From Calothrix sp. NIES-2098 (GTDB lineage: Bacteria; Cyanobacteriota; Cyanobacteriia; Cyanobacteriales; Nostocaceae), in contig AP018172.1 of NCBI GenBank assembly GCA_002368175.1, forward strand, positions 7,443,001 to 7,507,000: 64,000 nt of DNA. The letters are read 5' to 3'. How positions within the stretch are numbered: the stretch's first letter is position 1; each line of letters starts with the position of its first letter. Of this stretch, positions 36,154 through 46,500 are shown one piece after another. A program made the translations under genes and the position numbers. The notes beneath the pieces were generated by a model. That model was not told where the DNA came from. It worked only from the letters and a program-made list of their open reading frames with translations, and ran no database searches.

Positions 36154-37523
36154 ACTATCTCCAAAAAATAGGCAACCGCAATTGGCTAATTGGTTGTAAC
36201 AGTCTGCAATTACAGCAATTAACTGAAGAATTTTATTTAGAATTAACACTATTTTGTAAATCAGACAAACGACCAAAAATCTTTTTAGCTGAACGCCAAC
36301 CAGAGAGATTTTTAGCAGGATTTATTGCAGCTTGTGCAGCTAATTGTTACGTTTTTCTTTGTAACCCAGATTGGGGAACACAAGAATGGCAACAAGTTTT
36401 CGATTTAGTTCAGCCAGATATAATTTTGCGAGATGGAGAGATAATCAAAAATTCCAAATCGCCTTTAATATCTCACTCAGAACTCATTAATCAGTACTCA
36501 TCGCTAATTATGATTCCCACAGGTGGATCGTCAGGACAAATTAAGTTTGCCATTCACACTTGGGACACCCTTATTGCTTCAGTGCAAGGATTTAAAGAAT
36601 ATTTTCTGCTAAATTATATTAACTCTTTTTGTGTATTGCCGCTTTATCATGTTAGCGGTTTAATGCAATTTATGCGTTCTTTTACGACTGGGGGTAAACT
36701 AGCTATTCTACCCTTTAAAGCATTAGAATATGGTCAAATATATAATATTGAAGCTTCAAATTTTTTCATATCTTTAGTTCCTACCCAATTACAACGCCTT
36801 CTCCAAAATCCCAAATTAACTGAGTGGATATCGCAATTTGAAACAGTAATGTTAGGAGGTGCGCCTGCATGGAACGAACTGTTAGAAAAAGCCAGATTTC
36901 ATGGCATTAGATTAGCACCTACGTATGGGATGACAGAAACTGCTTCTCAAATTGCCACCCTCAAACCTGATGATTTCCTCAATAGTAAAGTTAATTCTGG
37001 ACAAATTCTCCCTCATGCCCAAGTAACAATTCGCGATCGGGAAGGCGAAATCCTAAATAGTAATCAAACAGGTAATATTACAATTCAAGCTAAATCTCTA
37101 GCCCTTGGTTACTATCCAAAACTCTGGGAAAATCATGATTATTTTCAAGTAGATGATATTGGTTTTTTGGATACACAAGGTTATTTAAACATTATCGGGC
37201 GTAATAGTGACAAAATAATTAGCGGCGGTGAGAACATCTATCCCGCAGAAATTGAATCAGCTATTAGAGCAACCCAAATGGTTAACGATATTTGTGTAAT
37301 AGGGATACCAGACACACATTGGGGACAAGCTTTAACAGCCATTTATATTCCCAAAGAATCTTATACCTCATTACATATTAGAACTGTCCTCCAAGATAAA
37401 CTCTGCAAATTCAAAATACCTAAACACTGGATTTCTGTCTCCAACTTACCTCGCAATTCTCAAGGTAAAATTAACCGCCAACAGCTACATAAAATAGTGA
37501 TTCACCAGCTTAATTTATATTAA
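36123..37523 (+). CDS. menE: 2-succinylbenzoate-CoA ligase
   Basis: Activates o-succinylbenzoate with CoA. The 466-residue ANL-superfamily product has the P-loop SLIMIPTGGSSGQIKFAIHT, the A5 motif LAPTYGMTETASQIATL, the A7/A8 region VDDIGFLDTQGYLNIIGRNS with DKIISGGENIYPAEIE, and the final catalytic Lys in LPRNSQGKINRQ. The start used here (ATG 36123) lies within menC; a second ATG at 36138 is possible. Confidence 0.95.
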   Translation: MAATSMERPLNYLQKIGNRNWLIGCNSLQLQQLTEEFYLELTLFCKSDKRPKIFLAERQPERFLAGFIAACAANCYVFLCNPDWGTQEWQQVFDLVQPDIILRDGEIIKNSKSPLISHSELINQYSSLIMIPTGGSSGQIKFAIHTWDTLIASVQGFKEYFLLNYINSFCVLPLYHVSGLMQFMRSFTTGGKLAILPFKALEYGQIYNIEASNFFISLVPTQLQRLLQNPKLTEWISQFETVMLGGAPAWNELLEKARFHGIRLAPTYGMTETASQIATLKPDDFLNSKVNSGQILPHAQVTIRDREGEILNSNQTGNITIQAKSLALGYYPKLWENHDYFQVDDIGFLDTQGYLNIIGRNSDKIISGGENIYPAEIESAIRATQMVNDICVIGIPDTHWGQALTAIYIPKESYTSLHIRTVLQDKLCKFKIPKHWISVSNLPRNSQGKINRQQLHKIVIHQLNLY

Positions 37524-37616
37524 GTGAATTTTTGTGTCTTTGTTCCTCTGTGGTGCTTTTACTTACCAATATAATTAATGGTCTCTCGCATTAATTATGA
37601 AGGTGCTAACTAAAAA

Positions 37617-38063
37617 CTACATAGTTTCCCTTGCCTTTCTTCTCTCTACTTCCTCTGTGTCTCTGCGGTTAGTTTCCAACCAATTAACTATTTCAGCAGG
37701 CAATTCTTGTTTACTCCTACTACTCACATCAATACAAACGTGCCTAGTAATTGCCTTAGCAACTATTACCTCAGCAATAGAAATTTCGTAAGCAATTTCA
37801 AACTTCTCACTACCTAATTTTTGTGGCATTAAACTAACTAACAACTTATCACCACAAAAAATTGGACGAAAAAAATCTACATTGGCATGAACAATCGGAA
37901 AAGCTACCGAAGGATTGCTAAAAAAAGCTTTTAAATCAATACCTGCTGCTTCTAGAGATTCTTCATAAGCTTCATGACAAATCCCCAAAATATTCGCAAA
38001 ATACACTACCCCAGCAGCATCGGTATCTTGGAAGCGAACGCTACGGTTATAAGTGAATGGCAT
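37617..38063 (-). CDS. menI: 1,4-dihydroxy-2-naphthoyl-CoA hydrolase, hotdog thioesterase
   Basis: Releases DHNA from DHNA-CoA for phylloquinone synthesis. The 148-residue hotdog protein has RFQDTDAAGVVYFANILG near residue 10-27 with the active-site Asp, then HANVDFFRPIFCGDKLLVSL. It converges with menE. The last 18 residues are Arg/Glu-rich and are encoded by a TCTGTGTCTCTGCGG-type dispersed sequence, so the tail may be a repeat-derived extension. A terminator hairpin lies only 26 bp upstream of its start. Confidence 0.9.
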   Translation of the reverse strand: MPFTYNRSVRFQDTDAAGVVYFANILGICHEAYEESLEAAGIDLKAFFSNPSVAFPIVHANVDFFRPIFCGDKLLVSLMPQKLGSEKFEIAYEISIAEVIVAKAITRHVCIDVSSRSKQELPAEIVNWLETNRRDTEEVERRKARETM

Positions 38064-38088
38064 ATTTGATGATTCAAAAATTCAAACA

Positions 38089-38116
38089 TAAAAAGAGCAG
38101 GCTGATGGCCTGCTCT
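38089..38116 (-). terminator. rho-independent terminator downstream of the HopA1 gene
   Basis: Perfect 9-bp stem AGAGCAGGC (38094-38102) with GCCTGCTCT (38108-38116). Read on the minus strand it is followed by TTTTT. It lies 81 bp after the HopA1 stop and 26 bp before the menI start on the same strand, separating the two units or attenuating menI. Confidence 0.8.
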
Positions 38117-38196
38117 ACAGAGTAATCTTACCGTAACCAAGCAATTTTTAGATATCAGTCCAAAGGTGTGCAGTGCCACCCTAAGTTATTGAAAGA

Positions 38197-39285
38197 TTAG
38201 TTTAAAGGAGAGTAGATATCTTCAGAACTTGGATTGAGGTATGGGCGCTGCACATCAACTAAGTGTCTGGTAAAGTGGCGGTTAATCGCCTGCATCCGTT
38301 CGTCAAGGGCATTTTTACCTTTTTGCCAAGCTTCCAACAAACCATTGGCGACAATTTGACAGCGATTCATACCAAAACTTTCTTGTGCAGCAAATTTTTT
38401 GATGGGTTCTTCAGCTAAACCTAATCCTGGCGCTAAAAACTTGGTGAATAAGGGGATATCTGGGTAAAAATGGGATTCGTGTTCTGCATACACAGCTTGT
38501 AGGACTTCACGAATTGCTAGATAGTCGTGACGTTCAAAGTAGAGTACTCCAGAATCGTAGCGTCCGTATGCAGAGGGGTTGTAGGGAACCTGGAAGCTAA
38601 AAGGAATACCAGCCTCGTTGAGTTCCACTGTCAGACTATCCATGAGAGCGATCGCACCAAATGGTGTGATATTAAAATAGATTCGTCCTGTGCCTAAATC
38701 GCTTTCTGGGTTGTCTTGTCTTTCCTGTCCGAAGTTACTAACTGCTAGGTAACAACCGTTTTGCAAGCGATTTTTCGGCATCCATATTGATACCAAATCA
38801 CCAACTTTGGCAGATTGAGAATGCGGTTTGAGATGACAGTCTGGCTCAATATACAGTGTCAATCCGCCTTTGTTCACAGCCATGCTACCATCGGGTTCTT
38901 GCCGCAAAATTTCCCAACTATGGTCAAAATAACCTGTACCGTGATTGCAATTGTGCAGCCGTTCGTAAAATTCCCCATCAATTCCCAAGCTGGCATGATT
39001 TTCTAAATTTTGATGTGGCAGATGATGAGCAGCATCCCCATTAACTGCCAAAATATTTTGGAGAGAACCATTGTAATAGATGCCATAGAGGAAATTCCGC
39101 AATAGTAAAGTGAGGTATTTATGCTGTAAATCTGCGGAATTTTGCTGAAATCTATCTGCAATTTTTGCTGGCAAAGCAAAGGGTTGATAATTCGGATGGT
39201 GAATAGAAAAGTTAGACTCAATTTGGATATTACTAGCAATATCAAATAAGGAAGTCAGCGGTTGATGAGCAGAAGAATATACCAT
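38197..39285 (-). CDS. HopA1-domain protein, candidate phospho-Ser/Thr lyase
   Basis: A 362-residue protein. The C-terminal two thirds match the HopA1 family: VGDLVSIWMPKNRLQNGCYL (residues 161-180), GRIYFNITPFGAIALMDSLT (200-219), then IPFSFQVPYNPSAYGRYDSG (227-246) and VLYFERHDYL. HopA1 domains occur in Pseudomonas effectors and, with an APH kinase, in thioviridamide (TvaC/TvaD) and class V lanthipeptide pathways, where they help make dehydroamino acids. The upstream neighbour is such a kinase. A GAGGTGG precedes the ATG. Role in a peptide pathway is an inference. Confidence 0.82.
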   Translation of the reverse strand: MVYSSAHQPLTSLFDIASNIQIESNFSIHHPNYQPFALPAKIADRFQQNSADLQHKYLTLLLRNFLYGIYYNGSLQNILAVNGDAAHHLPHQNLENHASLGIDGEFYERLHNCNHGTGYFDHSWEILRQEPDGSMAVNKGGLTLYIEPDCHLKPHSQSAKVGDLVSIWMPKNRLQNGCYLAVSNFGQERQDNPESDLGTGRIYFNITPFGAIALMDSLTVELNEAGIPFSFQVPYNPSAYGRYDSGVLYFERHDYLAIREVLQAVYAEHESHFYPDIPLFTKFLAPGLGLAEEPIKKFAAQESFGMNRCQIVANGLLEAWQKGKNALDERMQAINRHFTRHLVDVQRPYLNPSSEDIYSPLN

Positions 39286-39379
39286 GAGTTATTTACCACC
39301 TCAAAATTTAGAATGGGAAATTAGACAAACAATATGCGGTCAATGCTGTTTCTTCCCTGATGCCAACTTAGGGTTCTAA
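39284..39379 (+). CDS. 31-residue Cys-containing frame opposite the HopA1 start (doubtful)
   Basis: Encodes MSYLPPQNLEWEIRQTICGQ followed by CCFFPDANLGF. It starts on the opposite strand, two bases into the HopA1 start codon, and has no ribosome binding site of its own. It resembles a leader-like acidic stretch with a C-x2-CC end, so I record it as a possible peptide substrate beside the kinase/HopA1 pair. Chance is at least as likely. Confidence 0.15.
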   Translation: MSYLPPQNLEWEIRQTICGQCCFFPDANLGF

Positions 39380-39470
39380 AGAGTTTATGGAAGTTTCTGT
39401 GTGAGGAATAGAATAAAAATTTCAAATGCAAAAATAAAATTTTGCATGTAATATAGTTCGACTTACTTAG

Positions 39471-40706
39471 TTAACAACCGCGTAGGCGGGTTTTTTCGTA
39501 ATAAAGGCGAACCAATTGCTTCTCTCGTTCTGGTTGAGGAAGTTTATGGACTTTAGCCACAGGTTTTAAGATTTCTGCCTCGGAAATACCAAAAACTGTT
39601 ATTACACCTTGCTCTGGTATAGTTAATAGATTTTTGGCAAATTGCAGCTTACAAATGTCAGCATTATCGAAATTTCTGCGACATTTAATCTTACCTTGAA
39701 TTTGATGAATTAAACCTAATCCAGCAAACTGAACAACTCGCAAAATTAAATCGCGACGGTACTCTAAAATCATCGGGAAAGCATTTAGATAACCTCGAAT
39801 TAAAGCCAGAATTGAAGGCTGAAGAACCTCCAGCGGTGTCACCGCCAGGTGCAGAGATTCTTCTATCTCCAAAGTGGAGTCTACTACAAGACTCGAAAGC
39901 CAAATTTCTAAATAGCTGGCTAATAAAGTTCCCAAATCAAAAGCGGGATCTCCCCAAGCACAAGATTTCCAATCAATTAATCTTACCAAGCAATTATCAA
40001 GCTGCTGCCACCGTGAATGCACCAAAATGTTGTTTAACTGCAAATCGTTATGAGTTAAGCAGCAAGGATTCCATTCGTATGCTAAGTCTGCAATTGCTGA
40101 TTCTAAACTTTCGTAACGCTGATACAGAGTATAAAATTGCAATGCTTCCGTAGGAACTGTACCAAAAATCTCTGGTGTAATCGATTCTATCCCTTGAGCC
40201 GGATTATAGAAGTGATAACGAAACTGACCTGCGGGCGCAGCGTTCATAAAATCGCGATATTCTCGACTGTTGAAAGTAGCACGGTGTAACCCCGCCAATG
40301 TACTACCTATAGCTGAGGCAATATCATCTGCATAAATATCAGTTGTTTGGTAAAAATTCCTGAGATCTTGATAGTCACTTAAGTATTTACGGACAAGGAT
40401 AGAATTTTCCTCATCAAAATGTATTAATAATGATGCGATCGCAGAAATATTACCAATAACCGGAAACTGCTGTAGCAATTGATGAAATAGCCATTCATTG
40501 AATAACTCATCAGAAGTTTCATCATGATTATTGCTACGTTCTTGTTTAACAAGTAGTTTGCGATTATCTGCCAGATTCACTAGTAAATTGGAATTTTTAC
40601 TCCTATCTGGTAACTCAGATTCGCCTGATGCTCCATCTTCTGAGCTACACAGACCCGCATCTTGCAGATACTGGATAACATTGTGAGAAGACAGTGATAA
40701 TACCAT
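39471..40706 (-). CDS. APH-fold phosphotransferase partner of the HopA1 protein
   Basis: A 411-residue protein of the aminoglycoside phosphotransferase/choline kinase fold. The catalytic loop is LTHNDLQLNNILV (His219, Asp221, Asn226), the metal-binding Asp245 sits in RLIDWKSCAWGDPAFDLG, and the N-lobe has RKLLVKQE. It lies 185 bp upstream of the HopA1 gene on the same strand. In thioamitide and class V lanthipeptide clusters an APH-like kinase phosphorylates Ser/Thr of a precursor before elimination. A plain small-molecule kinase remains possible. Confidence 0.8.
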   Translation of the reverse strand: MVLSLSSHNVIQYLQDAGLCSSEDGASGESELPDRSKNSNLLVNLADNRKLLVKQERSNNHDETSDELFNEWLFHQLLQQFPVIGNISAIASLLIHFDEENSILVRKYLSDYQDLRNFYQTTDIYADDIASAIGSTLAGLHRATFNSREYRDFMNAAPAGQFRYHFYNPAQGIESITPEIFGTVPTEALQFYTLYQRYESLESAIADLAYEWNPCCLTHNDLQLNNILVHSRWQQLDNCLVRLIDWKSCAWGDPAFDLGTLLASYLEIWLSSLVVDSTLEIEESLHLAVTPLEVLQPSILALIRGYLNAFPMILEYRRDLILRVVQFAGLGLIHQIQGKIKCRRNFDNADICKLQFAKNLLTIPEQGVITVFGISEAEILKPVAKVHKLPQPEREKQLVRLYYEKTRLRGC

Positions 40707-41721
40707 GTATTATTATTTCCTAGTACGTAAAATTGCGGACAAAATCACCTATTGCTGGATTAGCCTAGCTCTAGCATTTTTTCGGTAGATAGCAACTACG
40801 TATGAATATCAATAACTATTCGTACTATCTACTAATATCCCATCTAGTCTAGGAAAACCTGCCAAAATGGCAATATATCTTTTACTGTTCCTTTAACGGC
40901 TATTTGATTACCCTATGCAATCTTTACACTCTCGAGCAGAGTTACGTAGGTGTATGTTAACCGCTTACTTTGTGTATTTTGATCTAGCCTGATTTTCAGG
41001 TTGCGAGAGCTACAAGTAAAATTAATGATTTTATTCATACCTCAATCTTGTTGTATTCAAGTACGCGATCGCTCATATCATTTTGAATCTCGGATTGAGA
41101 ATTACCTATTTATCGATGACGATAATTTTTCAAATTGGCATCCTTTTAATTCGATAAAATTTAGCTTCATTACATTAGGTATTCCTAGCTGATGCAGCAT
41201 TTAGTATCTCACTATCAAATTAACAAAGCACTAAAGTTTTTACTGTTACTGCAACCAAAAGATTACTAATTGTGCAACAGGTAACTAGTAAAAACTATTA
41301 GTAATAGATTTTGTTGAATGCTAAGAATTCATATATAGAGGTGAGCAAAAAATGTATTGTCTATCACATTTATTTCATGCTTAACACCGCTATCAATATC
41401 TCAGACTCCTCGATTTGTAAAACATGCTATCCCGCATTCATATTTTTATTTATCAAGACAAAGCTAAAAAAACCGGATGTTTTAGCTGAGTAGTGACTAT
41501 TTTTTTCTAGTTAAAATTTAATCATTGTTAATTGAACACACGGTAGCCTGTAACTTTTATAACTTAATATTTACTTACCAATTCTCTGTGAGGCTACACG
41601 TTATCGCTAGCCGCAAGCTAATAATATCAGTATTTATGGCGATTTGGGATGAGGGGTATAGCTCATCACAAAGCGAGTAAAATCTTATTAATTTTGTAAG
41701 TAATAAATGAAATCCAGCACC
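40707..41721. other. 1015-bp AT-rich interval, no certain gene
   Basis: Lies upstream of the APH gene and downstream of the PLD-like gene. Two minus-strand frames could encode short peptides in the operon direction: 40913-41038 (41 residues, begins MNKIINFTCSSRNLKIRLDQ) and 41102-41200 (32 residues, MLHQLGIPNVMKLNFIELKG then CQFEKLSSSINR). Neither has a good ribosome site. Plus-strand frames at 41001 and 41311 look random. One HIP1 octamer at 41065. No terminator recognised. Confidence 0.45.
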
Positions 41722-43584
41722 TTACTCCTTAACTTTTTTCCTTGTCTTCTTTTGTGCTGGTTCTTTTTTTAGCTTTGTTTCTGGTTTATCTTTCTTTCCT
41801 GGCTGAGGTAAATTTTGTTGCGAGATCAAGGTTTCAGGTGAATCCTCTTGTAGGACAATGTGAAGACGGATAAACTGCGACCATGCTTCATTGTTGAGTA
41901 AATTTAAAGCTGTATCGCGGTTGTGTGTGGCGATCGCATTGATAACTTGACGCCATCCCTCTCGTAACGAATCAATAAAAACTTCTTCTCCTGTAAGCTG
42001 ACTCAGCAATGAAAGTGCCAAATTAAAAGATTTTAAATCATCAGGTAAATTATTCGACCTTAACCCATGCAATATCACATTTAGCCATATTGGTAACAAT
42101 TCTAGCCAGTTACTTTTCTCTATTTCTGTAATTGCTATTTCTTCCATGCGCAACGCACCCCAAATACACAAAGCATCTACAGCTATTTGCAGATCGCGGT
42201 TTTCTACAGCTTTTTTCCATAATTGTTGAGTCTGGTTTTGCAAGCGGTTGGCGAGAAATTCATAGGCTTCCTGAACTTGCTGGGGAATTGTTACTTGATA
42301 AACTAACTCACCTAGTGGTAGTTGATAACCTCTAGAGGATAGCCAGCGATAAGAACCACAAAGATAAATTTCTCGATCGACTATTATCTCTTTGATATAG
42401 GAATCTCCTAACCAAACAAATTGTACGGATGGTAAACCCTCAGGTGTTTTGATTGCTTGGAGTTTTTCTGAAATTTCTGCTGATATTTGTTGTTGTTCTT
42501 CTATTCCATATCCGATTAAAATCCAAACTCCGCGCTTGGCTAATTGCTGTATTAAATGCAGGAATTCATCATTTACAATATTTAGCCAAGGAGAGTAAAT
42601 AATAATCTGATGCTTTGCTGTATTTATGATTTCTAAAAAAGTTTGGTAAATTTGGCGATCGCGTAACTGTATAACTTGTTTTTTATTAACTTCTAAAGCC
42701 TGTTGCTGAATTTCTTCCAGTCTGGCTTCAATTTCAATATTTTTATATTTAAGGGCTACTTCCTGCTCAATATTGATGCTTTCGTTGGCTAATTTCCATA
42801 CAGCATCTAAAGAAAGCTTTCCTTCAGTTAGCAATATTTCCAGCCATTTTGAACGGGAATCTAAAATTTGCTTTCCTCGCCGCAGTTGTAAGCTGATTTT
42901 ATCTTCTTTAGGATTAAAAATTACAAAAAGAGAGATTTTTCGCCAAATAGTTTGAGTTGGAGCTATTACTCTAAAAGCAGTGACAAGCTTTCCAGCTTCT
43001 GGTACATGAAGTGCTACGCCTGAAGCCTGAAGGCTGGTTTGGATTTGCTCTAAACTTAAAGAAGAAACCTCATGAATTTTATAATTAATATTAAGAATAT
43101 TAGCCAAACTCGGTAAGTTGATAACTACTTCATTTAATGGTTCAGCCTGAAAAGTTACAGTTTCACCTAAAGAATCTGTAATCCCATGAATTTGTACAGT
43201 ATATGGAGGCTGTGGTACAGAACCTTTCTCATAAAATAAGCGTCCTTGCTCGGTAACTGTAATTGGTGATTTTGGTGCTAGAGTTTGCAATTTTTGTAGA
43301 GTTGCAATTGTACTTTGCACAAATACCTTATCAAGCCCTAGTATGGATGCTAATTCATTAGCTGTTGGAGGTGGATCGAATTCAATCCCAGCACGAATGA
43401 TAAATTCTTCGAGTACGTTAAATGGACGAGGTTCTGTAATAGTGAGTTCTACAGTTGTTTGATGCAAACTATAGCGTAATTGACGTGCTGCTAAAACTAA
43501 TAAGTTAGGATTTTGCGCTTCAATTTCTTCAACTATATTGTTGAGACTATCATCAATAGGTTTAGCCGAGGATGCGTGAAACAT
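41722..43584 (-). CDS. degenerate phospholipase D-like protein paired with the SF1 helicase
   Basis: A 620-residue protein. The N-terminal 300 residues hold a winged-helix-like stretch (PTANELASILGLDKVFVQST) and a helical region. The middle has a PLD-like half: HQIIIYSPWLNIVNDEFLHL, then SYIKEIIVDREIYLCGSYRW, where HxKx4D reads YIKEIIVD, so the catalytic His is replaced by Tyr. The C-terminus is Lys-rich (KKTRKKVKE). I prefer ATG 43584, eight bases after GGAGG; ATG 43599 is in frame. It overlaps the helicase gene by 23 bp, so the two are coupled. Confidence 0.78.
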   Translation of the reverse strand: MFHASSAKPIDDSLNNIVEEIEAQNPNLLVLAARQLRYSLHQTTVELTITEPRPFNVLEEFIIRAGIEFDPPPTANELASILGLDKVFVQSTIATLQKLQTLAPKSPITVTEQGRLFYEKGSVPQPPYTVQIHGITDSLGETVTFQAEPLNEVVINLPSLANILNINYKIHEVSSLSLEQIQTSLQASGVALHVPEAGKLVTAFRVIAPTQTIWRKISLFVIFNPKEDKISLQLRRGKQILDSRSKWLEILLTEGKLSLDAVWKLANESINIEQEVALKYKNIEIEARLEEIQQQALEVNKKQVIQLRDRQIYQTFLEIINTAKHQIIIYSPWLNIVNDEFLHLIQQLAKRGVWILIGYGIEEQQQISAEISEKLQAIKTPEGLPSVQFVWLGDSYIKEIIVDREIYLCGSYRWLSSRGYQLPLGELVYQVTIPQQVQEAYEFLANRLQNQTQQLWKKAVENRDLQIAVDALCIWGALRMEEIAITEIEKSNWLELLPIWLNVILHGLRSNNLPDDLKSFNLALSLLSQLTGEEVFIDSLREGWRQVINAIATHNRDTALNLLNNEAWSQFIRLHIVLQEDSPETLISQQNLPQPGKKDKPETKLKKEPAQKKTRKKVKE

Positions 43585-46500
43585 CAACGAAACCTCCATG
43601 ATGATTTACAATGTTGGCAACCTCTGAGTACATATTGCCGACTTTACCGGGTTGTTGGGTAAATAAATCGTGACAACCCACAATTACCAGTAATTCTTGA
43701 GCGCGAGAAAAAGCTACATTCACCCGTTCTGGTTTTTTCGCAAATCCTACATCTCCCTTATTATTGTTGCGAACCATACTTACAATTACAACTGGGCGTT
43801 CCATACCTTGAAATCTGTCAACTGTACCAGTCCGAATTTGCAATGAAGGGAACAGTTCTGATTGTAGGCGTTCATCAATTTTTCGCAGTTGCGCGCCATA
43901 AAATGTAATTACCGCTATTTCTTTTTTAGGTTCGCCACAAGCAACTTTCGCAGCCCAAGTATTTTCAAATTGCTGACACAGACTTTCAATTACATCTATT
44001 TCTTGAAGATTAAATAAGGAAGTTCCTTCACGCTTTTCTTGAAATTCATTTTCTCTTGGCATTTTAACCCAAAGTATATGATGATCGGGTTGAATAATAT
44101 CGCCTGCTAAATCATGAGCGCGTTTAATATCGGGGTGTAAAATTCCGCATTCTAGTTTACCTTCATAAAATTGATTGATTGCGCCCATAATATAAGGGTG
44201 CATTCGATATTGAGTAGTTAGCATTTGTTTGATGCTTGGATCTGCATCTTCAAATTGACTTTTAAATAGCGATTCTTCTAAAAATTGAACTTCTTCTCTT
44301 GTACTGCCAATTTCTTGGACGACTTCTTCTAAAGTATTAGTATCAAGCATTGGCGGTAGTTGTTTATGATCGCCTACCATAACTAACTTTTTACCCTTTA
44401 AGGCTGGTATAAGTAATTCAGGTGGAGTACATTTGCTAACTTCATCAATAATGACAACATCAAAGGATTGAAATTCTTCAGAAAAATCTCGACCTGCGGC
44501 TTGTACACAAGTGATACCAACGACGTTAGAATTGTCTAAATAAATCTGTCTTAAATCGTGGCGATCGCGCTCAGATGGGTTGCGTACTTTTTCAATCCAA
44601 TCTTGAATGAATCCTTGATATTTATGAAGATGAGTTTCATCCTGATTTAGTTGCGTTTGCCAAGAATCAAACTGAGATTTAATGCTACGTAAAAATTCTA
44701 AATCGCACAATTTGTTAAGGGAATTTTTTGGTTTAAATTTATCGGGTATTGTTTGCCATTCTATCTCCCACCATTTTCTTTCTAATAACAAATTTTCTGA
44801 TGGTTGTGGTTGTGATTTTTTGGATATTTCAGCTATTTCTAACTTTAGACTATCAAGCTGTTGTTGAAAAATTATAGTTTCTTCTTGTAACTTTGATAAA
44901 TGTTCATATAGAGTAATTTTAATATCTTCTAATACAGCAAAAGGCTCTAGCGATGCAATCAAAGTTTCAAGCTGACTGAGGTGATTTATCCAATAATGAA
45001 CGTGCTTAGAGAATTCTTGAGGTTTTTCCCAAATATTTGCTTGGGTTGTGAGATATTGGTCAGCTAAGGCACGTAATTGATTTGGGACGTTTGACTGTTG
45101 GTTAAGTTCTTCCAAAATATTGATAACTCGTGCAAGTTTGATATTAGCGTCTTGTCTGGCTGTTTCTATCTGGTTTTGGGTATTTAATATTTGTGATTGA
45201 GCAATTTCATTATTTTGTAGTTCAGTTAATTGCTTTTGCAGATGTTGCAACTGCTGTTCTGTTTCTGTTTTAACTTTAAAAACGCACTGCCGAGCATTTG
45301 CTAAGATACTCTCTATGAGTTCTTGGCTAATTCGAGTGAGAGTAGATTCGCTATTATTAGGTTCCCAAGAAGCACCGTAAGTTTGTTGAATTCTACTCAA
45401 AAAAATCTGAGCAGCTTCTACTAGAGTTTTTCGTTGATTATTTGTGAGATATTGATAGTTATTAAATTGTTGAGAGATGTCCTGCCATTGAGTGCGATCG
45501 CTTATTTCCAATAATATTGGAATCTGGCTAAAATTTTGCTGTAAAAAGTAGCTAAAACTATGCTGTTTACCTTTTCTATCAGTGAAATTACCCTCTATCT
45601 CATAATTTATTGCTTTCGCTAATAAATCCCAGTCTGGTAGATTAACTGTATAGTTGGCTGGCATCAGAGAGATTTTTAAAGAATTAGCCAGCATCACCAA
45701 ACCTGGTGGTAATTGCATCAAATCTAGAGTTAATGCTTGAGTAGATTGTCGAGAATTATCCAAAATTTCCGAAATTCGTGAATTTGCTGTAGCTTTCCAC
45801 TCTTTAACAGCATTTATGACTGCATCAATTTCTTGTTGGCGGTTTTCCCAGTTTTGGATTGTTTGTTGTAAGCTTTGCTGTTTGCTAAAGAATTGCTGAT
45901 GCTCTTTTTGTAACTGATGTAATTTATTAGAGTGCTGTTTAAAAACTTCCACGGCTGCTGCAACTTCTAACATCGCTACATTTGCACCCTGAGCATAAAT
46001 TAATGCAGTTCTAAATTCTGGAATTCCCTCGGCTATAGTTTCACGTAGCCAAACTGCTAACCCAAAAGCACCACATTGAGGTTGAACAAAGCCAAGTATA
46101 TTTGTCAAACTGATGGCTTTACTTACATTTACTAAAAAGTTTTTGACTAAATCATTACCTTCTGTATAAGATCTAAGATGTGGTAAAAAATTTGTAATTT
46201 CTGGAGCTTCCCAGTTGACTATCGAAGGGGCATTTAGGAGATTTTCTAAGGCAGAAAATAAAGTTTCCACTTCAGTTTTTTTGGCTAAGGCTTCCTGATA
46301 AAGTGATTCTTGCTTGTTTAAAGCTACCTCTAATTGTGGCTGGCGTTGATTTATTTCTTGCTGACTCTGTTGAAATTCTTCTTCTGCTTGGAAGTAAGCA
46401 TTAAATCTTTGTGATGATGCCAACAATTGTTGAAATATCTCTACATTCTTGCGGCGTTGACGCAGATTATTTTCGCAGTCTGTAGCAGTATTATATAACC

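Noticed and set aside
41001..41192. 63-codon plus-strand frame in the gap upstream of the APH gene
   Set aside because: No ribosome site and no protein-like pattern; AT-rich chance frame.
41311..41493. 60-codon plus-strand frame in the same gap
   Set aside because: Same reasons; rich in Ile/Lys/Phe as expected of AT-rich noncoding DNA.
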